Notes under the pieces: model-generated
What the model saw: only the letters and a program-made list of their open reading frames with translations
Database searches by the model: none
What the model was told of the DNA's origin: nothing
Shown here: positions 1-4,164 of the stretch, piece after piece
How the letters are laid out: each line of letters opens with the position of its first letter
Numbering within the stretch: position 1 is the stretch's first letter
NCBI GenBank assembly: GCA_020054055.1
Contig: JAGVLZ010000408.1
Span: 1-5,884 of the forward strand
Length of the DNA: 5,884 bases
Reading direction: 5' to 3'
DNA from: Phycisphaerales bacterium
GTDB taxonomy: Bacteria; Planctomycetota; Phycisphaerae; Phycisphaerales; UBA1924
Position numbers and translations under genes: made by a program

Positions 1-1
1 C

Positions 2-550
2 CGCGCCGCGGTCGCCGAGGGCATCGTCCCCGGCGGCGGCGTCTCCTTCGTCCGCGCCATCCGCGCCATCGAAGCGATCAAGGATTGGAAGAACGTCTTC
101 GGCAAGAACGACGCCGCGACGGCTGAAGATGTGGGCCGCGTGAAGTTCGACTTCGCCGCGGGCATCGAACTCGTCCGCCGCGCGCTCAGCGTCCCGCTCC
201 AGACCATCGCGGAAAACGCGGGGGCCAAGGGTCGCGTCGTCGTGTCGAAGGTCGCCGAGGGCGATTCCAAGATCGGCGCGGCGTTCGGCTTCAACGCTTT
301 GACGTTGGAGTACGGCGATCTCCTGAAGCAGGGCGTCCTCACTCCCGCGAAGGTGGACCGCACCGCGCTCCAGAACGCTTCGAGCGTCGCGACGGTCCTC
401 CTCACCGCCGACTGCGTCATCACCGAATCTCCCAAGGAAAAAGACGAACACGCCGGGCATGACCATGGCGGCGGTGGCGGCGGCATGGGCGGCGGCATGG
501 GTGGAATGGGCGGCATGGGCATGGGTGGCATGGGCGGGATGGGGTTCTGA
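2..550 (+). CDS. groEL: GroEL chaperonin paralogue 1, C-terminal part (5' end outside window)
   Basis: Chaperonin subunit of the ATP-driven cytoplasmic folding ring. Only about the last 182 residues are present; the frame is open from base 2 and ends at TGA 548-550. The visible part is the end of the intermediate domain and the second equatorial segment: RAAVAEGIVPGGG (the ATP-pocket glycine motif), then GIELVRRALSVPLQTIAENAG, the EYGDLLKQGVLTPAKV strand, and ALQNASSVATVLLT, all in canonical GroEL order. Two oddities. Between PGGG and GIELV there are about 40 residues, against about 22 in E. coli GroEL, so roughly 18 extra residues sit in the equatorial domain. The tail is a long GGM-type repeat preceded by DEHAGHDHGG, a His-rich stretch. 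Codon use is strongly GC-rich, like groEL2. Whether a groES lies upstream cannot be seen. Confidence 0.96.
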   Translation, partial: RAAVAEGIVPGGGVSFVRAIRAIEAIKDWKNVFGKNDAATAEDVGRVKFDFAAGIELVRRALSVPLQTIAENAGAKGRVVVSKVAEGDSKIGAAFGFNALTLEYGDLLKQGVLTPAKVDRTALQNASSVATVLLTADCVITESPKEKDEHAGHDHGGGGGGMGGGMGGMGGMGMGGMGGMGF

Positions 551-574
551 TACTCCAGTAGAACGGCGCACTTG

Positions 575-1222
575 ATGGAACAGACTTGCCAAAATGTCTT
601 ACGGAATCAGGTTGACCTGCTCGAATGGCTGCGCTGGGCGGCTTCTAATTCGCTGCTCGGCGACTTTCGTGTTCTAGTTCATCAATTGTGCGAAGCCCTT
701 TCAGCATTGCCGCAGGGTATCGCCGCTCTCGTGCTGAATACGCCGGTTGACCCTCAAAAAGGTAAGCCAGTCCCAACAGAGATTCAGATTGTTGGTGAAG
801 CGCACCAGACTCTTGAGAGTGCCCGGAAGTACGCCGAGACTCAACGAGAGAGTGGGCTTCCCTTTGCGTGGCCAGTGTTCTTTGGAGGAGAAGCGAGCGA
901 TCGTGCATGGCTGCTTCCGAGACAGGAGGCAATCCTCGCGCTCACCTCACTAGGCAACGGGATCCTGGAGGACTGGCATCGCGAAGCACTCGACAAAGTG
1001 TTGACCGAGGCGATTGCCGAGGTACGAAATGCAAGGAACTGCCGACACAAATGGGCGATCATTGCAGCGCGATGGAAACGGAAGCAAGAGAGTCAAGATG
1101 GAAGTCTATTCCTTGATTTCGCCACGCCAGTGTTCGCCAAGGATGACGATGAACAAGATTCTGCATTGGAAACATTTAGGAGATCGGGCTGGGCCCCCAT
1201 CGGATTGTTGGCGTCGTCATAA
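575..1222 (+). CDS. Hypothetical protein, 215 aa, family not recognised
   Basis: No family is recognised. The ATG at 575 is preferred; a TTG at 572 would add one residue. There is no clear Shine-Dalgarno sequence in the 24 bases after the groEL1 stop, which makes the start uncertain. The product is predicted soluble: no signal peptide or membrane segment is seen. The N-terminal third is hydrophobic-helical (DLLEWLRWAAS, VHQLCEALSALPQ), the middle contains GLPFAWPVFFGGE, and a basic patch (CRHKWAIIAARWKRK) lies around residues 156-170, followed by an acidic DDDEQD segment. The codon mix is visibly more AT-rich and less biased than groEL1 upstream or the genes at 2379-3331, which suggests a different history (inference). 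It follows groEL1 in the same direction after only 24 bp, so it could be co-transcribed, but a functional link is not supported. Confidence 0.7.
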   Translation: MEQTCQNVLRNQVDLLEWLRWAASNSLLGDFRVLVHQLCEALSALPQGIAALVLNTPVDPQKGKPVPTEIQIVGEAHQTLESARKYAETQRESGLPFAWPVFFGGEASDRAWLLPRQEAILALTSLGNGILEDWHREALDKVLTEAIAEVRNARNCRHKWAIIAARWKRKQESQDGSLFLDFATPVFAKDDDEQDSALETFRRSGWAPIGLLASS

Positions 1223-1231
1223 TTTCACTGC

Positions 1232-1267
1232 CGGCGGCTGGCATGCTTGCTGCCCTGAGCAAGCATG
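1232..1267. repeat. Palindromic repeat, left copy flanking the DUF433 gene
   Basis: This 36-bp sequence recurs in direct orientation at 1656-1691 with two mismatches. Its core is a hairpin with 10-bp perfect arms: CATGCTTGCT (1242-1251) and AGCAAGCATG (1258-1267), with the 6-base loop GCCCTG. A leader CGGCGG(C/G)TGG precedes the stem in both copies. It lies just downstream of the 215-residue protein and just upstream of the DUF433 gene. It has no T-tract, so it is not a classic intrinsic terminator. It could be a REP-type dispersed palindrome or the boundary of a small gene cassette. Confidence 0.85.
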
Positions 1268-1288
1268 GGGCTGAATGAGAGAAATCGC

Positions 1289-1630
1289 ATGAACGCAGCA
1301 ACAAACATCCTCGATCGCATCACCATCAACCCCGCCATCTTCGGCGGCAAGCCGATCGTTCGCGGCCGCCGCCTCGCGGTCGAGCATGTGCTCGGCATGC
1401 TCGCGGCGGGGGATTCGGCGGAGACGATCCTGAAGGGCTACTCCTGGCTCGAACCCGCCGACATCCTCGCGTGCTTCGAGTACGCGCGGCGGTTGGTGGC
1501 GCACGAGCGCGTTGAGCCGATGGACTTCCAGGACCTCACGGACCTGCGCAAGGCCCGCGCCGACGACGACGGCTCACCCGGCGTGCCGCTGGATGATGTG
1601 CTGAAGCGGTATGGGATCACAGATCAATGA
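1289..1630 (+). CDS. DUF433 domain protein (VapB-like antitoxin family), 113 aa
   Basis: Residues about 8-70 match the DUF433 pattern: LDRITINPAIFGGKPIVRGRR, with the family's characteristic FGGKP(I)VRG-R signature, then VEHVLGMLAAGDSAETILKGY and LEPADILACFEYARR. The family folds as a helix-turn-helix-like DNA-binding unit and is commonly the antitoxin partner of a PIN-like DUF5615 toxin (established for the family). ATG 1289 is chosen over ATG 1265: the latter lies inside the arm of the upstream hairpin repeat, while 1289 has a purine-rich GAGAGAAA (1277-1284) ahead of it. A roughly 45-residue C-terminal extension (FQDLTDLRKARADDDGSPG...VLKRYGITDQ) follows the domain. No DUF5615 toxin gene is adjacent on either side, so this looks like an orphan. 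Direct palindromic repeats bracket the gene. Confidence 0.88.
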   Translation: MNAATNILDRITINPAIFGGKPIVRGRRLAVEHVLGMLAAGDSAETILKGYSWLEPADILACFEYARRLVAHERVEPMDFQDLTDLRKARADDDGSPGVPLDDVLKRYGITDQ

Positions 1631-1655
1631 GGTTCTCCATCCAGAACGAACAAGA

Positions 1656-1692
1656 CGGCGGGTGGCATGCTTGCTGCACTGAGCAAGCATGC
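1656..1692. repeat. Palindromic repeat, right copy flanking the DUF433 gene
   Basis: Second, direct copy of the repeat at 1232-1267. The stem is one pair longer: GCATGCTTGCT (1665-1675) and AGCAAGCATGC (1682-1692), loop GCACTG. It starts 26 bp after the DUF433 stop. As in the left copy, a purine-rich stretch (GGGAAAGAAGAA) and an ATG (1710) follow it about 20 bp later, but the reading frame that starts there runs into palindromic DNA and is not believed to be a gene. Confidence 0.85.
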
Positions 1693-1765
1693 CGGGAAAG
1701 AAGAACAGCATGAGCCAAGCCTCGAACAATCAGACCAACACACCCCGCTCCCGGCGGCCATTCTT

Positions 1766-1902
1766 CGCCCATGAAATGGGCGGAGCGATGGTTGCCAGCG
1801 GCGCCAGCCGCTGGACTCGCGCCTTGCTCCCCTCTTCTGTCGCCCATGAAATGGGCGAGCGAATCTGCCGTATTCACTTTTCGCCCGCCCATTTCATGGG
1901 CG
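1766..1902. repeat. Three CGCCCATGAAATGGGCG palindromes in a non-coding cluster
   Basis: A perfect 17-bp hairpin (7-bp arms CGCCCAT/ATGGGCG around a GAA loop) occurs at 1766-1782 and 1841-1857 and, inverted (TTC loop), at 1886-1902. Similarity extends outside the stem: when oriented alike, each is preceded by a TTCTTC/TTCTGT/CTCTTC-like stretch and followed by GGAGCGA, AGCGA or GGCGA. Exact copies in both orientations identify it as a REP-like mobile or dispersed palindrome rather than a protein repeat, although it translates to HEMG in the open frame running through it. Confidence 0.88.
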
Positions 1903-1958
1903 GAAGAGAACTCGTAACGAACCACCATCCAGACGCTGCCGCGTCTGGCAACCATCGC
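1785..1958. repeat. 14-bp inverted pair, each end joined to a hairpin
   Basis: GCGATGGTTGCCAG at 1785-1798 recurs as its exact reverse complement at 1945-1958. Each copy leads into its own stem-loop: CCAGCGG/CCGCTGG (1795-1801 with 1808-1814) on the left, and CCAGACGC/GCGTCTGG (1929-1936 with 1941-1948) on the right. The hairpin stems differ in sequence but keep pairing, a compensatory pattern consistent with a conserved nucleic-acid structure. The pair encloses two of the three CGCCCATGAAATGGGCG-type palindromes; the first one (1766-1782) lies just outside. Confidence 0.75.
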
Positions 1959-2023
1959 GCGCGCGTTTCACGGGCAAGCGACGAGTGGCGTGTCGCTCTG
2001 ACAGCCTCGGAGGGGCGGCGGGC

Positions 2024-2226
2024 TGTAGCCACGGGTGGAGGCCGCGCCGCGCGGCCGGAACCCGTGGTCACGAGCATCCCTTTTTCTTCTTCCGAAGCCC
2101 CGGCAGGGGCGAAGGAAGCGTCCGTTCTCGCCGTTGCAATACTCCCTCTGCCCCTCCGGAGCAGAAGAGGGTTCTCAGAATTCTGGTCCACGGGTTGCGC
2201 CCAAAGCGGCTTCACCCGTGGCTACA
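2024..2226. repeat. MITE-like element, about 203 bp, with 14-bp terminal inverted repeats
   Basis: TGTAGCCACGGGTG (2024-2037) and CACCCGTGGCTACA (2213-2226) are perfect reverse complements. Each end also folds on itself: on the left CCACGGGT (2029-2036) pairs with ACCCGTGG (2060-2067) around an inner stem GCCGCG/CGCGGC (2041-2046 with 2050-2055); on the right CCACGGGT (2188-2195) pairs with ACCCGTGG (2214-2221). Inside are further hairpins: GCCCC-GGCA-GGGGC (2097-2110), extended by CTTCC/GGAAG (2089-2093 with 2114-2118), and CCCTCTGC pairing with GCAG..AGGG (2144-2171, bulged). No transposase and no obvious target duplication are seen. A related hairpin, CGCCCC-GCT-GGGGCG, lies just outside at 2233-2247. 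A nested pair of REP-type palindromes is an alternative to a single MITE. Confidence 0.7.
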
Positions 2227-2280
2227 CACCATCGCCCCGCTGGGGCGAAAAAGCACGCGACGTGAACGACGAACTCGCAT

Positions 2281-2350
2281 CACTGATCCACTGACTCACT
2301 GATCCACTGACTCACTGATCCACCGACTCACTGATCCACCGACTCACTGA
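2281..2350. repeat. Tandem array of 16-bp unit (8-bp sub-repeat) before the lipoprotein gene
   Basis: Four full copies of CACTGATCCACYGACT begin at 2281, 2297, 2313 and 2329, followed by a partial fifth (CACTGA) at 2345. The first two copies have T and the last two have C at the variable position, so the array probably grew by duplication of neighbouring units. Each 16-mer is two diverged 8-mers (CACTGATC, CACYGACT). The array ends about 29 bp before the chosen start of the lipoprotein gene. The period is not a multiple of three and no coding role is likely. Confidence 0.95.
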
Positions 2351-2378
2351 CCCTCCACCCATGAAAGGATCCGCCCCC

Positions 2379-2705
2379 ATGACCCTCAATCTCAAACTCG
2401 CCCTCCTCGGCCTCGTCACCATGAGCGCCGCCATCACCCTGCCCGCCTGCCAGAGCAACAAGCGTTGCGCCGACGAGCAGTGCGCCGAGGCGTGCAAGGA
2501 AACCAGGATCGAACTCAGCGAGGTTCCCCCGGCCGTCATGGCCACCATCCAGCGCGAAGCGCCGGGCGGCAAGATCGTCGAAGTCGAGAAGTGCGAGATG
2601 AAGGGCAAGACCTGCTACTGCGCCGAGGTCGAGACCGGCGGCAAGACCTGGGAGCTCTGCATCGACGCCGACGGCACGCTGACGCAGAAGAAGATGGAAA
2701 ACTAA
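2379..2705 (+). CDS. Cys-rich lipoprotein with PepSY-like domain, 108 aa
   Basis: ATG 2379 is chosen over ATG 2361 because AAAGGA (2364-2369) sits 9 bases before it, a well-placed ribosome binding site. The N-terminus is a lipoprotein signal peptide: Lys6, hydrophobic LALLGLVTMSAAI, and the lipobox LPAC with Cys24 as the predicted lipidated residue, so the mature protein should be membrane-anchored outside the cytoplasm. From about residue 46 the pattern ELSEVPPAVMATIQREAPGG, KIVEVEK, Y-AEVETGGKTWEL-IDADGTL resembles the small PepSY-like (formerly DUF2874) fold, usually found in exported proteins of unclear ligand. Seven further cysteines (30, 35, 39, 72, 79, 81, 94) are unusual and could form disulfides or bind metal (inference). 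The tandem array lies upstream. Confidence 0.85.
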   Translation: MTLNLKLALLGLVTMSAAITLPACQSNKRCADEQCAEACKETRIELSEVPPAVMATIQREAPGGKIVEVEKCEMKGKTCYCAEVETGGKTWELCIDADGTLTQKKMEN

Positions 2706-2716
2706 GAAGCAGGACA

Positions 2717-2747
2717 TTCTCCGCAGAGACGCGGAGGACGCGGAGAA
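2717..2747. repeat. Hairpin with alternative partner arm (GACGCGGAG tandem pair)
   Basis: TTCTCCGC (2717-2724) can pair with GCGGAGAA (2740-2747) over 8 bp, or its CTCCGC part can pair with GCGGAG at 2731-2736, because GACGCGGAG is present twice in tandem (2728-2736 and 2737-2745). It lies 12 bp after the lipoprotein stop. No T-run follows on the plus strand, so rho-independent termination is doubtful. The sequence resembles a CCGCAGAGACGCGGAGG-type dispersed repeat that I recall from many bacterial genomes, an unverified recollection. Confidence 0.6.
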
Positions 2748-2778
2748 AGACAAGAAGATTGGGTTCAAGGCATGAAGA

Positions 2779-2818
2779 CCCTAGACCCCAGACCCTGCAC
2801 CCTGAACCCCGAACCCCC
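2779..2818. repeat. Degenerate heptamer array, unit CCCYRRA
   Basis: Five successive 7-mers in exact register (CCCTAGA, CCCCAGA, CCCTGCA, CCCTGAA, CCCCGAA) and a partial sixth (CCCCC) run directly up to ATG 2819. The first three or four bases of each unit (CCCY) and the final A are kept while the inner positions vary. The array occupies the place where a ribosome binding site for the following gene would be expected. Confidence 0.88.
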
Positions 2819-3331
2819 ATGTCCAAAAAACCCTCCAACTCCAAACGCCCGAGCGCGCCCATCAAGCGCACGGTCGATCTCGGCCGCGAGGAGGAGTTGG
2901 TGACGTGGGACGAGTGGTTCGGCCGCTCGATCGCGATCATGAAAGAGGCGATCCCGGAGAAGATGCACGACCGCCTTGCCTTTCGAGTCGGCCTCGCCGA
3001 CGGACGCGTCTTCGGCGTCAAGCAGGTCCTCGCCCACGTCGCCCGCGGCACATGCACCATCGGCCCCTCTCGCTGGAACGAGCGCGAGGCCATCTGCGAT
3101 GTCATCACCGGATACATGCTCCTCGGCGCGGGAGAAGATGAAGTCCCCTCGACCCTCTGCATCTCGCCGACGCTCATCGTCAGCGTCGAATGCGTCCTCG
3201 TCCCCGAGCAGGAGGACGAATCCCCCGCCACCCCCTTCGGCTTCTACAAGCGCGAGGGGATCAATGTCCCGGTCGAGCGACGGGAGATCGAAGAGAAGTA
3301 CTCCTATATCAATGCGGAGGGGAGCGACTAG
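2819..3331 (+). CDS. Hypothetical protein, 170 aa, family not recognised
   Basis: No family is recognised. The frame is open far upstream, but ATG 2819 is the first plausible start: the upstream part of the frame crosses the lipoprotein gene in another frame and then the heptamer array. No Shine-Dalgarno sequence is visible because the C-rich heptamers abut the ATG. The first ~18 residues are basic and Ser/Pro-rich (SKKPSNSKRPSAPIKR) and likely disordered. The rest alternates helical and strand-like segments (EEELVTWDEWFGRSIAIMKEAIPEKM, LAFRVGLADGRVFGV, PTLIVSVECVLVPEQED) and ends in a charged helix (ERREIEEKYSYI). No signal peptide or membrane span. Codon use matches the chaperonin genes (GC-rich third positions), so it looks like a native gene. 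It lies 78 bp upstream of groES in the same direction. Confidence 0.8.
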   Translation: MSKKPSNSKRPSAPIKRTVDLGREEELVTWDEWFGRSIAIMKEAIPEKMHDRLAFRVGLADGRVFGVKQVLAHVARGTCTIGPSRWNEREAICDVITGYMLLGAGEDEVPSTLCISPTLIVSVECVLVPEQEDESPATPFGFYKREGINVPVERREIEEKYSYINAEGSD

Positions 3332-3336
3332 ACAAG

Positions 3337-3364
3337 TGAACAGTTGACAGCGGACAGTGGACAG
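3337..3364. repeat. Heptamer array, unit NNNACAG, upstream of groES
   Basis: Four 7-mers in register: TGAACAG, TTGACAG, CGGACAG, TGGACAG. The last four bases ACAG are invariant and the first three vary. It begins 5 bp after the stop of the 170-residue protein and ends 45 bp before the groES start. It shares the period, but not the sequence, of the arrays at 2779, 3699 and 4117. Confidence 0.88.
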
Positions 3365-3409
3365 CAGGAACAGAAACAACAGGCGTCAAGCCCATCCCAG
3401 GAGAACACC

Positions 3410-3700
3410 ATGGCCGTCAAACCACTCGAAGACCGCGTCCTCATCAAGCCCTCCGAAAAAGAGAGCAAGACCGAATCCGGCATCTACCTCCCCGAATCCA
3501 GCAAGGAACGCCCCGTGCAGGGCAAGGTCGTCGCCGTCGGCCCCGGCAAACGCCTCGACAACGGCAAGCGCGGCGAGATGTCGATCAAGGTCGGCGACAC
3601 CGTCGTCTACGGCAAGTACGCCGGCTCCGAAGTCGAGGTGAAGGGCACGGAGCACTTGATCCTGCGCGAAACCGAGATCCTCGGCGTGATCGAGAAGTAG
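3410..3700 (+). CDS. groES: GroES co-chaperonin, 96 aa
   Basis: Forms the heptameric lid of the GroEL folding chamber in the cytoplasm. The full-length match begins MAVKPLEDRVLIKP and includes the mobile-loop region (residues about 16-32) with GIYLP at 24-28, corresponding to the GIVL motif that docks on GroEL, then GKVVAVGPGK, the VKVGDTVVYGKYAG barrel strand and the terminal RETEILGVIEK. Length is the family norm of about 96. ATG 3410 is chosen because AGGAGA (3399-3404) lies 5 bases upstream and the protein begins at the conserved position; the longer frame to 3344 runs back into the heptamer array. The stop TAG (3698-3700) overlaps the first AGGCACT repeat. Instead of being followed directly by groEL, it is followed by a repeat-bounded S23-type gene. 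No CIRCE operator was found upstream. Confidence 0.98.
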   Translation: MAVKPLEDRVLIKPSEKESKTESGIYLPESSKERPVQGKVVAVGPGKRLDNGKRGEMSIKVGDTVVYGKYAGSEVEVKGTEHLILRETEILGVIEK

Positions 3701-3733
3701 GCACTAGGCACTTGGCATTAGGCACCAGGCGAG
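3699..3733. repeat. Heptamer array, unit AGGCACT, left boundary of the S23/IVP cassette
   Basis: Five 7-mers in register: AGGCACT, AGGCACT, TGGCATT, AGGCACC, AGGCGAG. The array starts on the last two bases of the groES stop codon and ends 4 bp before the GTG of the S23-type gene, so the last degenerate copy (AGGCGAG) may serve as its Shine-Dalgarno sequence. The same unit occurs inverted at 4117-4144. Confidence 0.95.
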
Positions 3734-3737
3734 CACC

Positions 3738-4118
3738 GTGACGACAGCGATTCGTTCATATCACGACCTCATCGCATGGCAGAAGGCCGTGGCGTTGTCA
3801 CTCGAGATTTATCGATTGACTGCCACGTTTCCGGCTGACGAGAGGTTCGGGTTGATTTCACAGTTGCGACGTGCGTCAGTTGGTGTGCCGAGCAATATCG
3901 CCGAGGGCTATGGACGCGGGACGACGGCGGACTACGTTCGGTTCTGCCGGATGGCTCGCGGTTCGCTTTACGAGTTAGAAACCCAGATTCTCATCGCGTG
4001 CCAACTCGGCTATGTGTCGGACGAGGCCAGAGAATCAGTTACAGACCAGGTAAGTGAGTGCAGCCGAGTTCTCGGCGGCCTGATACGAAGCATTGACCAC
4101 GCGGATCATTCGGACTAG
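3738..4118 (+). CDS. Four-helix-bundle protein, S23 / 23S rRNA intervening-sequence protein family, 126 aa
   Basis: Matches the S23/IVP family: SYHDLIAWQKAVALSLEIY at the N-terminus (the family's Y-DL-WQKA signature, residues 8-17), then FPADERFGLISQLRRASVGVPSNIAEGYGRG (31-61) containing QLRRA-S-P-NIAEG, and the helix YVRFCRMARGSLYELETQILIA. Four amphipathic helices and the full family length are present. The family was first found as ORFs inside 23S rRNA intervening sequences; the Avd protein of diversity-generating retroelements shares the fold. The molecular role here is unknown. The start is GTG 3738, with no nearby ATG, and matches family N-termini. Codon use is clearly less GC-biased than groES and groEL around it, indicating a foreign insert. 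It splits groES from groEL and is bracketed by inverted AGGCACT heptamer arrays. Confidence 0.93.
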   Translation: MTTAIRSYHDLIAWQKAVALSLEIYRLTATFPADERFGLISQLRRASVGVPSNIAEGYGRGTTADYVRFCRMARGSLYELETQILIACQLGYVSDEARESVTDQVSECSRVLGGLIRSIDHADHSD

Positions 4119-4144
4119 TGCCCAGTGCCTAGTGCCTAGTGCCT
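4117..4144. repeat. Heptamer array, unit AGTGCCT (inverted AGGCACT), right boundary of the S23/IVP cassette
   Basis: Four 7-mers in register: AGTGCCC, then three identical AGTGCCT copies. This is the reverse complement of the unit at 3699-3733. It begins on the last two bases of the S23-type gene's TAG stop (4116-4118), as the left array begins on the groES stop, and ends 20 bp before the groEL start. The two arrays could pair as a long imperfect stem of about 28 bp in RNA or cruciform DNA. Confidence 0.95.
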
Positions 4145-4145
4145 C

Positions 4146-4160
4146 CGCTCCAAAGGAGCG
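4146..4160 (+). promoter_or_regulatory. Hairpin containing the groEL2 ribosome binding site
   Basis: CGCTCC (4146-4151), AAA loop, GGAGCG (4155-4160) form a perfect 6-bp stem. The Shine-Dalgarno sequence AAAGGAG (4152-4158) lies in its loop and 3' arm, and the start codon ATG 4165 follows after 6 bases. In the closed form the GGAG would be paired, so translation of groEL2 could depend on melting or ribosome arrival. A regulatory (for example temperature-sensitive) role is inference from the fold only. Confidence 0.55.
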
Positions 4161-4164
4161 TTTC

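Noticed and set aside
1232..1692. Integron attC sites around the DUF433 gene
   Set aside because: The repeats lack the attC core motifs (RYYYAAC/GTTRRRY) and no integrase is present; a single continuous stem fits REP-like palindromes better.
1689..2294. Open frame of 201 codons on the plus strand
   Set aside because: It runs through dispersed palindromes and inverted repeats; its repeated HEMG peptide is just the translated CGCCCATGAAATGGGCG hairpin, which also occurs inverted. No family pattern is seen.
2717..2747. Rho-independent terminator after the lipoprotein gene
   Set aside because: The stem is plausible but is followed by AAAGACAAG rather than a T-run on the coding strand.
2328..3379. 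Several minus-strand open frames opposite the lipoprotein and the 170-residue protein
   Set aside because: They are antisense shadows with low-complexity Arg/Ser/Ala composition and would cross the tandem arrays; plus-strand genes have start signals or consistent codon use.
3332..3409. CIRCE operator upstream of groES
   Set aside because: No TTAGCACTC-N9-GAGTGCTAA-like inverted repeat is present. The GCACT in the AGGCACT heptamers downstream is a coincidental partial match.
3738..4118. Avd component of a diversity-generating retroelement
   Set aside because: The fold family is shared, but the window has no reverse transcriptase and no template/variable repeat pair.
2281..4144. CRISPR array
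   Set aside because: Repeats are 7-16 bp, directly adjacent without spacers, and there are no cas genes.
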